Part shown: in pieces, positions 1 to 9,390 of the stretch
How the letters are laid out: the number at the start of each line of letters is the position of its first letter
Position numbering within the stretch: the first letter of the stretch is position 1
From: Saccopteryx bilineata
Lineage: Eukaryota; Chordata; Mammalia; Chiroptera; Emballonuridae
Assembly: GCF_036850765.1 (NCBI RefSeq)
Contig: NC_089490.1
Coordinates: forward strand, 243,424,562 to 243,488,561
Direction: 5' to 3'
Length of the DNA stretch: 64,000 nucleotides
Program-made: the position numbers and the translations under genes
The notes under the pieces: generated by a model
Seen by the model: only the letters and a program-made list of their open reading frames with translations
The model's database searches: none
Told to the model about the DNA's origin: nothing

Positions 1-98
1 CCTTCCTTCCTTCCTTCCTTCCTTCCTTCCTTCCTTCCTTCCTTCCTTCCTCCCTCCCTCCCTCCCTCCCTCCCTCCCTCTCTTCCTTCTTCCTTTTT
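1..98. repeat. Pyrimidine microsatellite (CCTT)n then (CCCT)n
   Basis: About 50 bases of CCTT units pass into about 30 bases of CCCT units and then a short mixed C/T run. The window edge cuts the tract, so its full length is unknown. It touches the tail side of the minus-strand SINE that follows, so it may have grown out of that SINE's purine-rich tail (inference). Confidence 0.95.
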
Positions 99-418
99 TA
101 GTAAGAAAGATGAGAAGCATCAACTTATAGTTCATCGCTTTAGTTACTCACTGATTGCTTTCTCATATGTGCCTTGACTGGGGGGCTCCAGACAAGCCAG
201 TGATCCCTTGCTTAAGCCAGTGACCTTGGGCTCAAGCCAGCAACCTGGGGCTTCAAGCCAGTGATCTTTAGCTCAAGCTAGCAAACATAGGGTCATTTCT
301 ATGATCCCACGCTCAAACCGGCAACCCTGCACTCAAGCCGGTGACCTTGGGATTTTGAACCTGGGTCTTCAGCATCCCAGATCAACACTTTATCCACTAC
401 ACTACTGCCTGGTCAGAC
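99..418 (-). mobile_element. tRNA-derived SINE, minus strand
   Basis: Read on the minus strand, it begins with a head ending GGTCAGAC on the plus strand (complement of a CTGACC start). Next comes a stretch like the B box, then a long body of imperfect short units (CTCAAGCCAGTGACC-like and its variants). The far end carries the GAGAAGCATCAA motif seen in four or five other copies here. Many substitutions against those copies suggest an older insertion. SINEs of this type are transcribed by RNA polymerase III and copied by L1 proteins (established for the class). I do not assign a subfamily name. Confidence 0.85.
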
Positions 419-1055
419 ACTTTGAGTCATCCAGTGGGGTCATATCACTGATGCGATACCAGTCCAGTGAAATGTTTGTAAGTTATATTTTGTGGCGCCT
501 TGCTCTTTTGGGTGCCAGTATGAAAGTCAGCACCTGTGAGCAGACAGATAATGCTGCACTATCCCAGCTTTGCTTTCTGGTCCAGTTTGGGAAACAAAGC
601 TGCTAGATCTCCCCCTCCTGCCTTCCCACCCCAGTTCCCCACGACCCTGACCTCTCCCCTCATTATTTCCTAGGAAATGGCAGCCCTCATCCTCATTGCC
701 ATAAGGTAACAGTGGTGCTGTGCCTTGTTGGTAACTTACACCGCCAAGCCAAGTCTCCTTTGTGGAGAAGTGTGTTACTGTTTTTCTTCTTAGTTGTGTA
801 GTCAAGGTTGAAGGACAGCTCTCCTGAGTCCCACTTCCAAACACATGAAGATACTGAGAATTAGCTCAAGGGTCTTCTTAATGATGTAGCTTACTCTTTG
901 GCTTCCACCTGAAGGCTCAGGCACTGAGGAGGAAAACTGGAAATTACTGGCATCTATGATGGTCTCCCAGCTGCCGTCCCTGTGCCTGGCTTCCTGTCTC
1001 TTCAGCCTCTTCAATGTACTACATCCCGTTTAATTGTCCTACAATACCATGCTTG
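419..1055. other. Unannotated stretch, no recognisable feature
   Basis: Unique-looking sequence with pyrimidine-rich patches. The small open frames across it have no family motifs and no splice context. I see no repeat family here that I can name. Confidence 0.5.
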
Positions 1056-1239
1056 CTTTTCCTTCCTTCTTTCCTCCCTCCTTCCCTCCCTCCCTCCCTC
1101 CCTCCCTCCCTTCCTTCCTTCCTTCCTTCCTTCCTTCCTTCCTTCCTTCCTTCCTTCCTTCCTTCCTTCTTTCCTTCCTTCCTTCTTCCCTCCCTCCCTC
1201 CCTCCCTCCCTCCACTCCTTCCTTCTCTCCTTTCTTTCA
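1056..1239. repeat. Long pyrimidine microsatellite (CCTT)n flanked by (CCCT)n
   Basis: A tract of about 180 bases of C and T only. CCCT blocks lie on both sides of a central CCTT block, so the tract is roughly mirror-symmetric. All frames are open simply because the repeat lacks stops, which creates false Ser/Pro/Phe/Leu-rich ORFs on the plus strand and Lys/Glu/Gly/Arg-rich ones on the minus strand. Mirror-symmetric polypurine-polypyrimidine tracts can form triplex DNA (established), but that is not shown for this copy. Confidence 0.95.
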
Positions 1240-1639
1240 AATGTTCTCTTTCAAATTCATCACTACCTTCCTATTGCTTATAGGATAAAATATAGTCTTT
1301 TTAACCTCTTGCCCAAGAACTTCTCACAGAGGACTATGGCTCTAATCTGTGTTTTTAGATTTAATTTCCTCAGCTCTTCAGAAACTCCGTCTGCTTCAGC
1401 TTGATTGGTTCCACTGTCTCCCTCTGCTCCCTGTACTTCCTAAATGTGTGCAAAAATTCCAAGTAAGAGGTGTGCATGTGTGTCCCTTCCTCCAGTTGGC
1501 GGAGGCAGCCCTTTCTTCCCCAGAGTTTCTGTGTCAGTGACAGAAACAGGATCAGGATGCTTTGGGCTGCGAGTACCAGAAAACCAGTGTTTTTCTTTAG
1601 CTTGAGCATGCACCATTGTCTTTTTTGTGGCTTTTTAAA
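1240..1639. other. Unannotated stretch
   Basis: T- and C-rich sequence after the microsatellite. I recognise no repeat family and see no coding signal. Confidence 0.45.
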
Positions 1640-1760
1640 CCACATTTTCTAATTCAGTAGGTCAAGGGGGACCTAATATGTGTATTTCAAACAAATTCCC
1701 AGGTGATGCTTATGTTGCTGATGGGGGCTAGGAAGAACAACACACTTTGAGAACTATTGG
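1640..1760 (-). mobile_element. MER5-like hAT-Charlie remnant
   Basis: The stretch from TCTAATTCAGTAGGTC through CCCAGGTGATGC to CACTTTGAGAACTATTGGC resembles one half of MER5A, an ancient non-autonomous hAT element of placental mammals. The ending near TTTGAGAACTA is the degraded inverted terminus. Orientation is uncertain because the ends are palindromic. Confidence 0.55.
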
Positions 1761-1805
1761 CTTAAATAATAGGAAATTTGCATCAAACTCAACAAAAAAA
1801 TCTAG

Positions 1806-1853
1806 AGCAGTGGTTCTCACACTTGGCTGCACAGTAAAACCAACTTGGAATTT
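1806..1853 (+). mobile_element. MER5-like hAT-Charlie remnant, left part
   Basis: It starts with GCAGTGGTTCTCACACTTGG, close to the MER5 terminus, and continues with TGCACAGTAAAACCA. The next SINE interrupts it, and what may be its other half resumes near 2130-2180. Confidence 0.6.
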
Positions 1854-2129
1854 TTTCTTTTTTGAGAGAAAGAGAGACAGGAAGGGAGAGAGAGAGAGAG
1901 AGAGAGAGAAGTGTCAACTCATAGTTGCTTTCACTTTAGTTGTGCCATGATTGCTTCTTGTATGTGCCTTCACCAGGGGTCAGACCACGGGCTCAAGCTG
2001 AGCCAGTGTCCCCTTGCTCAGGCCAGTGACCATGGGCTTTTCATGCCAGCCACCTTTGGGCTCAAGCTGGCAACCTTAAAATTCCTGGTGATCGTACATC
2101 ACCACTTACCAGTTAAATCAGATCTCTAG
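1854..2129 (-). mobile_element. tRNA-derived SINE, minus strand, diverged
   Basis: The left end has a T-rich run and then a (GA)n tract at about 1885-1910. The CAAGCTGGCAACC- and CAGTGACC-type body units of this SINE class follow. The head at about 2095-2129 is badly eroded, so the internal promoter is unlikely to work. It lies inside a MER5-like element, which gives the order of insertion. Confidence 0.75.
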
Positions 2130-2570
2130 TAATGAGACCAAGGTTTCAGTATTTTTAAGAATACACCAGAAGGTTAGCATGTACAGCCAAGGTTTAGTCC
2201 TGCTGGTTTCGGGGTTGGGAGGGTGCAGTTTGGGTTACTGTGTCATTCCACTCGTGTCATTGTGGACCATATTTCCTCATCTTTCTCCTCTGCTGTCCTC
2301 TGGGTGTTAGTCTTTGTTGATTTTTCTCTTCACTGTTGCAGTCACTTGTACCTTTTCAAACCTCACCATTTTTTTTAAAAAAGAAACACTGTTCAAAGTT
2401 CAGAGAAGGAGAAGCAAGCATGTACCTTTGTATTGTCTCCTAAAATGGAAAAAAAAATTTCCTAGAAGCTTCCCAGAAGATGCCTTTTCCCATCTTTGAA
2501 CTGAGCTAAATCACATGACCAGTCCTAAGCTAATAACTAATGATGGGAGAAAATAATTGTGTTGACTTAG
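2130..2570. other. MER5-like right remnant, then unannotated DNA
   Basis: About 2130-2180 (AGACCAAGGTTTCAGTATTTTTAAGAA) could be the other half of the MER5-like element split by the SINE. The remainder to 2570 has no feature I recognise. Confidence 0.4.
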
Positions 2571-2700
2571 ACCAGTGGTTCTCAATTCTGGCATAACATC
2601 AGAGTCACCTGGCGAACTTCTAACACTATCATATGCTGGGACCCATGTTCAACCAATTCAATCAGAGTCTTGGATGGTGCCCTGTCAATGAATGTGTTAG
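2571..2700 (+). mobile_element. MER5-like hAT-Charlie remnant
   Basis: CAGTGGTTCTCAATTCTGGC at the left end, then AGAGTCACCTGGCGAAC and AATCAGAGTCTTGGATGG, follow the order of landmarks in MER5A/B. The right terminus is not clear. Confidence 0.6.
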
Positions 2701-3832
2701 CCACTCCAGAACACCATGGCCTCCCTACGCCCACCCATCCGAAGTCCTCCTAGATCAAGGGCAGAAGTGCAGGGTGGCAAGGCAATTTGAATGTGCGGGT
2801 AGAATTTAGAACTGTTGGTGTTGTCCAATCAGGGTTTACTTCTAGGACTCTGAAGAAGCTCACCCTTTAGGAAAACACATAGCCACCTGATAATTGAACA
2901 AAGTCAGGTGTCTGTTAGCAGGGGGGAGAAGAGTAATGGCTACTGGATGGACAGCTGTCACTCATGGGGCATCCATATACTGCTGTAATTGCCTGGGCTC
3001 ACCTCCCCAGGGACCGCAGGGCCTTGATCCACTTCTTCATAACTTAACAAGTGCTTATCTTACTGCCTTGCACCGAGAGTAGGTATTCAGTACATTACTG
3101 TTTATTATTAATTGCTTTGTCAGTCTTCTGGGAGATTCACTAATGGAGTGAAGTTACTTTGCCTTGACATTTAAACCTGTTAGAAAGACGACTTCATGTC
3201 CCCAGCACTGAAGCCAGAGAGAAGACCATGAAAGTCCGGCTCTTTTCCTTGATTAGCGTATCTGCCTCTTGACCCTGCCGTGGTTTTATATGACAGGGAT
3301 ATTCCACACTCCCAGAGTGAATGCTCGGCCTGACCTGAGCCGTGCCAGGAGCTGCTGCGGCGTTCATGCGTGCCTGCTTTTGTCCTCCGGGGGCTGGGGG
3401 CCACATTTGTCCTTCCAAGGCCACTCGGGCAAGTCAGCACTAGGCCTCTTTTGTGTGATAAATACATTTGGATGCATAATGAAGAAACTTTCCCCTTTTT
3501 GCAGAGAGCTTGACATTTCCCTGTCCTGGTCAGAGAATAGGCATTTGAAGATTGATAGGGTAAAAAGACAGGCCATCAACTTTAAATTAAAGAAGTTGGT
3601 GGGGCGGGGGGTTAGGGGAGGGCTGGCTGTGACTTGAGAAGCACAAACTCTCTTTCATTCTGCAAAAGCCTGTGCGTAGCTCGTCACTCACAAGTCCCAC
3701 AGGAGAGGGCGCTGACTGAGGTCCTTGAGCAGTGGAGGGTCATGTGGTACCTTAACCTGTAAGCTGGCTCACGTTGGGCAGAAAAGCATGTTGTAAGAGC
3801 AAGGTCTGTGAGATAATCACTTGGGCTTTTTC
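2701..3832. other. Unannotated stretch
   Basis: Mostly unique-looking DNA. A moderately GC-rich patch at about 3190-3430 is open in several frames on both strands but shows no family motif. No repeat that I can name. Confidence 0.45.
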
Positions 3833-4100
3833 CAAAAATTAAATTTATTGGGGTGACATTGGTTAATAAAAGTACATAGGTTTCAAGTGTGCAACCCTCT
3901 GATACATCACCTATACATTGCATGTGTGCCCACTGCCCAGAATCACACCAACGTCTGTCACCATGTATTTGGTCCCCTTTTCCCTCTGGGGACCGCCACC
4001 TTTCACCCCTCTGGTGACCGCCATGCTGTTGTCTGTGTCTATGAGTTTTTTCTCGTCTGTCTTGTTTGTTCATTTGTTGCGTTCAGTTTTATTATCTCAA
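3833..4100 (-). mobile_element. L1 3'-end fragment, minus strand
   Basis: On the plus strand it begins TTTATTGGGGTGACATTGGTTAATAAAA, the complement of a bat-type L1 3' end. It continues through the TACATCACCTATACATTGC block and the C-rich TCCCTCTGGGGACCGCC block of the L1 3'UTR. It is 5'-truncated and holds no ORF2 sequence. The closest relative in the window is the fragment at 54846-55110. Confidence 0.75.
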
Positions 4101-6040
4101 GGTGGGAGGAGGGGTCTGATAGTTATTCCCTTTCCTGTAATAAAGTCTGAAATGAGGACTTTATATTCTGTTACACAAAACCTCATTCCCAGGGCATGTT
4201 GCTTCCTCTCATTTCCTTCCACTCCAAACTCATAATTAGCGGGGCCGCCCGTACTAGTGACTTGGTTCTTGGTAACTGGAGACATGCACTGGTCCAGCTG
4301 CCTCGATGCTCACCGTGGAGGACTGTCTCACCTCTAACAAGCCGGAGTATGAAGGTCAGCACATAACTTTGGGGAAACGACTATTCTTCTTCTATCATTT
4401 GGCTCCGAATTGAAAATCCTTATATCACCACCACTTTGTAGGTGGGTGATTTTGCAAATATTTTATTTCCAGGACAATTTTCTAGGTATTTAGGGTGGGG
4501 AGGCTATGAAGATATTGCCATCTGGTTGAAGCTGACACCAGACTCCCTCTGTGCTTCTGTAAGGGAAACAAGCCCAGGCTGATGCACTTGGAGGCCACAG
4601 CTGGCAGTGGACGGCATGAATGGGGTTGGTTTCGCCTTTATTTTTAGTTATGTGCTTTGAGAGCTGCGAAGCCCAGACTGCAGCTTTATGGGGCCAGAGC
4701 AGGACTGAACCCCTGCTCTGCCAATCGGCATTCCCTGTAACTTACAAAGCCCCTCCCCACACTGTTTACAAAGATGCGGTGTTTGAGTGGCAGAGCAAGG
4801 ATCCGATTGCTCTTCTGAAACTTCATGAAGCACGACTCTCATCCTTCTCCCATGAAGAATTACTGTAGAACGTAAAAACTCCACTATGTGTGTTCCTGAG
4901 CCCAATATAAGCACCTTTAATTGGCCAAGTTGACCACCATCCAAGGAAGGGGCGTGTGCCGGCCCCTACTCCTCATCATTTCTTTCCTAAGAATTCCTAT
5001 TAAAGTGTAAAATGAGTATAAACTTGCTTCAACTCTTAAAAAAACAAAGAAACCTCAGTTTTTCTTCTCCTGCTGCTAATTGGTTGGTGCCCAAGTTGAG
5101 AGAAGTATAAACTCCACAGCTGGGGATTTTCCAGTTCCTGGCCACATTGGCATGGTGGAGGCGTGAGAAAGAGGGGAGAGTGTGCTGTTCTTCTCGGGAG
5201 ACCTGAAGAAGAGAGAGTGGCCAGGTGCCTCCACCATTCCCTGCAAACAGCCTCCTGCCTCCTGTCCAGTTCTTTAGCGGTTGGGGGGAAGTGTGATTAT
5301 AAGAGCACCTTGAGGATTTTAGATTTGGCCCTGGCTGTCCTCTGCTCCCCGTGAGTCCCTGGTGCAGGGAGAGGCGGCGAGGGCAGTGCGGGGTGGTGAG
5401 CCTGAACCGGTGGGGTTGAGCGCCTGGAGCCTCCCCGGGGAGCAGGGGGTGGGCCTGGGCACAAGGCCGAGGCCTGACTCTGGCGCTCCCTGATCCTGCA
5501 GGTGATGGATGGATTACTTACTCAACTTTCATACTCATCGCTTGTTCTGGAAAATAGGATGACACCATCGAAGTACTCAGGGTTTCCAACACAGATGACT
5601 ACCTCGGAATTTGTCGACGGGAAATATTGACTGTTCTGCCTGTTCACGAGCCTGGCCTCCCAGCCACGAGGCCTCCCTGCCATGGGGCCTCCCTGCCACG
5701 GAGCCTTCCAGCCACGGGGCCTCACCAACACAGCCCCATCCACAATGCTTTCTCCAGGCCCACCAGGCCTTTGAGTCTGAATCCTGACAGTGTCCTGACA
5801 AGGTGTTTTGTGGGCTGGCTAGTTAGCTCTTATGGGACTGGGAACATGCCAAGTGAAGGCCCCTGGTAAATTGCAGCTTTGTTCCTTGTGGAGAAGCTGA
5901 GATGCTAACGAGGAGAGCCATGAAGAGATGTTTGAACCTCTCAGGAACTTGTCCTCCTGGGTGGTTCTCCTTCAGGAGACACTTGCCTTCCAACTTTGTC
6001 AGCCAAAAAACAAAGGATTCATCATTAACTTGAAAAATCT
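4101..6040. other. Unannotated stretch including a GC-rich patch
   Basis: No repeat family recognised. At 5340-5510 the sequence is GC-rich. A CCCCGTGAGT (donor-like) at about 5347 and a CCTGATCCTGCAG (acceptor-like) ending near 5501 stand out. The two are in the order expected for an intron of about 150 bases, but flanking reading frames show no conserved protein. I do not call an exon. 5640-5730 has short tandem units around GGCCTCCCTGCCA and GCCACG. Confidence 0.4.
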
Positions 6041-6130
6041 GGAAGGAAGGAAGAAAGAAAGGAAAAGAGAAAGGAAGGAAGGGAAAGAAGGAGGGAGGGA
6101 GGGAAGGAGGGAGGAAGGGGAGAGGAGAAG
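6041..6130. repeat. Purine microsatellite (GGAA/GAAA)n
   Basis: About 90 bases of G and A, mostly GGAA, GAAA and GGGA units. It is interrupted rather than pure, so it is probably older than the pure CCTT tracts in the window. Confidence 0.9.
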
Positions 6131-6244
6131 ACAATCCAATACATTGTTATTTGACTGTGGGTCAATTAAAACATCTTATTTGGTGGCTCCCTAGACTAAA
6201 GACAAAACAAAAGAAAAACAACAAAAAAACCCCAAACATAGGAG

Positions 6245-6625
6245 GCCCTGGCCAGTTGGCTCAGTGGTAGAGCATCGGCCTGGCGTGCAGGAGTCCCGGG
6301 TTCGATTCCTGGCCAGAGCACACAGGAGAAGCGCCCATCTGCTTCTCCACCCCTCTCCCTCTCCTTCCTCTCTGTCTCTCTCTTCCCCTCCCGCAGCCAA
6401 GGCTCCATTGGAGCAAAGTTGGCCCGGACACTGAGGATGGCTTTATGGCCTCTGCCTCAGGCGCTAGAATGGCTCTGGTTGCAATGCCCCAGATGGGCAG
6501 AGCATCGCCCTCTAGTGGGCATGTCGGGTGGATCCCGGTCTGGCGCATGTAGGAGTCTGTCTGACTGCCTCCCCGTTTCCAACTTCAGAAAAATACAAAA
6601 ACAAAACAAAAAACCCAAACAAGGG
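6245..6625 (+). mobile_element. tRNA-derived SINE, long-body type, plus strand
   Basis: A near full-length copy starting GCCCTGGCCAGTTGGCTCAG. The A box (6257-6267) and B box (6299-6309) are intact. The body follows: CACAGGAGAAGCGCCCATCT, a C/T-rich run, CCAAGGCTCCATTGGAGCAA, and GGGTGGATCCCGGTC. It ends AACTTCAGAAAAATACAAA with an A-rich tail. Flanking AAAAAACCCCAAACA (left) and AAAAAACCCAAACA (right) look like target duplications. The minus-strand copy at 56607-56973 is its best partner. I recall this type from bat genomes; species-level assignment is inference. Confidence 0.92.
6257..6309 (+). promoter_or_regulatory. Internal RNA polymerase III promoter of the SINE (A and B boxes)
   Basis: TGGCTCAGTGG at 6257-6267 fits the A-box pattern and GGTTCGATTCC at 6299-6309 is a perfect B box, spaced as in a tRNA gene. 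These come from the tRNA ancestor of the SINE and would allow transcription; this is not a tRNA gene. Confidence 0.8.
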
Positions 6626-8189
6626 AAAAAATGTGTATAGCAAAGATATAAATTGGCTTCTATATAAGACTGTGAAGCCCTCAGTTCCTAAGGACATTCT
6701 TGTGAAGAAAGCATGATAGTGAATGAACATGGTCATAGACTAGATTAGATTTATGCCTGTTTTATTCCTTCATCCCCACAGTTTTAAGACAGGATCTGGG
6801 AGTTTCTGAGGGTATAAAAAGGGGCAGCAAGGTTATCTAAGTTTCCCAAATTAAAACACAATCAAGCCCATCAAAGATGACGTCTTCCTCAACTTTCATC
6901 AAGATTCTAGACAGGATCTCATAGGAGTAATAGCAATTGTTACAGGCCAGAGAGAAGAGCTCCATTTGTATTTTTATCACTAAGACTCCTTACTACAGAT
7001 TTAGTGCTGGTCAGGCTGCAGTAGGAAAAGGAATCAATACAAATGAACTGGAAGAGTGTAACTAAGCTTTCAGAGAAGGAAAACAAATGCATTTCTAGAG
7101 ATTAGAAGGCAGTCATTTACCCATAAAAGGGGAGTGGGTAGGTGGGACCTAATCTTTTTTTCAGCTAAATTTATCACATAGAGGGGCATGCGTATATGTT
7201 TGCTCTTCTCTAGAAACTTCCCTTTATTTGTTTTTTAAGGCTGATTTAGGCCAGATTTGATAATATGGAAATAGTCTAACCATGATGGTGTTTAATAATT
7301 AAGGATGTTTTAAGAACCCCCCTGGCACTGGGGAAATTAAAGGTGCTGTGGTCATCCTGGTCCATTGGGAAACTGGAGCCACAAGCTGTGTGGTGAGTAC
7401 CGCCCTGTGCGCTTATGGTTCTCATCAGGTTTGGAGCATGAGGACGCCAAGTGGAGGCGGAGCTCCGAGCCTGACCCTCCGACTGCTCGCTGCTCATCTG
7501 TGGCTTCCTCTCATCGCCTTTCCAGGTCAGGAGCTCCATAACATTTCAAAGCCCTTACACTGCCCGATAGCATTCCTTAGAGTAGAAGGAAGAGTGAGTG
7601 TTGTACTGAATTAGGGGATGCCTCCTGAGGCCAACGAAGTTTTTATTGAGCCCTAACTGGAGGTTCTGAAAACATGAAGTGGCTTTCTTTGTTTTGTGTT
7701 TTATTGTTTCTTTCTATTTCCCTGGAAAGGTAATCTGCACTGGAGTTCCATCCAGCTGAGGTTGGCTGAGAAGTGGGACATCATTCATAGGATAAAAGGA
7801 GAGAAGAAGGCTGTGGGAGGGGACATTTTAAAATACTGGGATAGACAGACCACTTGGCTGACCTGGAAAGGAAGTCTGAGAATTTCAGAGCGACCGTTAG
7901 AGGCCTTGGTGCACTTACTGGGTGTATCACGGGTCAGGTGGTGAGGGCTTGCTGGGGAGTCTCAAGAGGTTCCCAGCGAAAGATACCAAAACAGGAAGAT
8001 GTTCTGGATGCAAAAGTAACTAAGGTGAAGGTTGTGGAACCTGATAAATAAGGACAAATTGTGACAGAACTAAAGGGTAACAGAGTTATATCACAGAGTC
8101 AAACTAGGATAAAGTTATAGATGTGTGTGTGCGTACATGCGCCTATGCTTGTGTGCAAATGTGTAGTCACTACAGATGTAAACATTTTC
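6626..8189. other. Unannotated stretch
   Basis: No repeat family I can name and no coding signal. The frame at 7348-7614 is short and without motifs. Short (TG)n-like sequence lies at about 8125-8155. Confidence 0.45.
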
Positions 8190-8530
8190 AACCTAATGCT
8201 TATGGAATGCTTACTGTGTACCAGGCACATCTCAAGACTTCTTCCCTCTGAGTGGTGCTTTGCTTTCAACAAGCAAGCTTAACCCACAGATACAAGATTA
8301 CCCTTGTTTGCCTGCAAGGGAATTAAAAACAAACAAACAAACAAACAAAAAAACAATAAGACACAAAGCATATAAACCCACAATGCAATTCAATGTAAGT
8401 ACTATTATTAATCTCATTTCACAGAGAAGTTGAGTAATTTACCCAAAGTCACACAGTTAAGAAGTAGAATTACTGGGAATTGAACACAGGGAGTTTGGAA
8501 CCACAGTATGGCTGTTTACTGTACAGGCAC
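8190..8530 (-). mobile_element. MIR (or related CORE-SINE), minus strand
   Basis: GAATGCTTACTGTGTACCAGGCACAT at the left, and ATCTCATTTCACAGAGAAGTTGAGTAATTTACCCAAAGTCACACAG at 8410-8455, are the classic landmarks of MIR on the complement strand. An (AAAC)n run at 8328-8350 splits the two parts. Confidence 0.7.
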
Positions 8531-8683
8531 TTCTCAGTCTTTGCTGTTTGTCATAATGCCAAAATGCACATACAACGATGTTGGTGGGAACATCATCGAT
8601 AAGTATGTAAATGATCTAGCAGAAGGAAAGGGGGAAATGTTCACATGAGAGAACACTATGCAGCTCTTAAAAAGACTATTCTG
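8531..8683 (+). mobile_element. Old L1 3'-region fragment
   Basis: GAGAACACTATGCAGCTCTTAAAAAGA just before the SINE resembles the L1 ORF2 end region (CAATGGAATACTATGCAGC-type motif). The rest continues after the SINE, at about 8880-9127. Confidence 0.55.
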
Positions 8684-8872
8684 GCCCTGACCAGGTGGCT
8701 CAGTGGTTAAAGTGGCATCCTGGCACACTGAAGTCATGGGTTTGATCCCGGTCAGGGCACATATAGAAGCAACCAATGAGTGCACAACTAAAAATGGAAG
8801 AACTGAGTGGAACAGTGAGTTGGTGCCTCCTCCCCCTTTCCTTCTTCCCCATTCCCTCCCTTGTCTCCTACA
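8684..8872 (+). mobile_element. tRNA-derived SINE, short-body type, plus strand
   Basis: The head GGCCCTGACCAGGTGGCTCAG is followed by GGTTTGATCCCGGTCAGGGC, a B box with a C-to-T change at the CpG, then CACATATAGAAGCAACCAAT and a C/T-rich region. The missing long body separates it from the copy at 6245. It is inserted in an old L1 3' region. Confidence 0.8.
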
Positions 8873-9127
8873 TCAATGGGGAAAAAATAATATTCTCAAA
8901 GAATATGTATGAATACTACGTAATATTAAGTGAAAAAGCAGGCAACAACTCTGTATGTATAACTGATGCTAATTTAGTTTTTTTTAACAATTGTAAAGGG
9001 GAAAAATGGAGGCAATCTGTGTGTCAGTAGAATAAGCAAATGAACTATAATGTAGTCATACTGAGGAACACCACATTTTCTTCAACTGAATGAAAGGGAT
9101 CTCTGTGGGTTCACCTGGGGAAGTTTT
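8873..9127 (+). mobile_element. Old L1 3' region, left part (host of L1-A)
   Basis: GAATATGTATGAATACTACGTAATATTAAGTG and TAATGTAGTCATACTGAGGAACACC resemble the decayed ORF2/3'UTR of ancient L1M copies. The same kind of sequence resumes at 14824 beyond L1-A, so L1-A inserted into an older L1. Confidence 0.5.
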
Positions 9128-9141
9128 AAAATAGACTGTTG
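9128..9141. repeat. Left target-site duplication of L1-A
   Basis: AAAATAGACTGTTG, repeated exactly at 14810-14823. The upstream bases are TTTT, giving TTTT|AAAA, the preferred cleavage site of the L1 endonuclease. Confidence 0.95.
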
Positions 9142-9145
9142 GGAG

Positions 9146-9166
9146 TGACGTCACGGAAATGGCGCC
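9146..9166 (+). promoter_or_regulatory. CRE-like and YY1-like sites at the L1 5' end
   Basis: TGACGTCA at 9146-9153 is a perfect CRE palindrome (CREB/ATF site). AAATGGCGCC at 9157-9166 is close to a YY1 site. In human L1 a YY1 site near the first bases fixes the transcription start (established). That this bat element uses the sites in the same way is inference. Confidence 0.6.
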
Positions 9167-9390
9167 GTGAGAAGTGCGACCGACAGCTCTCCCCTAAATC
9201 ACAACAAATTTATCAACTAGAAACAGAAAAATTTATCCTCGGAGCATTCCGGAGTTCCACACAAACTGAAAGCAAAAGGACTGTTATCACTTGAATCTGA
9301 GAGACGAGGGTGTGGAGGAAGCTACCGCAGCGACGCTCATTCAAGCCGCCAGGGAGTGCGCCTGCGTGCTATCAATAAGACCACCCTCAG

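Noticed and set aside
982..1404. 140-codon Ser/Pro/Leu/Phe-rich frame and its overlapping frames
   Set aside because: Produced by the stop-free (CCTT)n tract.
3684..4073. 129-codon minus-strand frame
   Set aside because: It runs through an L1 3'UTR fragment, where no protein is expected.
6245..6320. Possible tRNA gene
   Set aside because: A and B boxes are present, but no cloverleaf with a proper acceptor stem, and the sequence continues into a SINE body found again at 56607.
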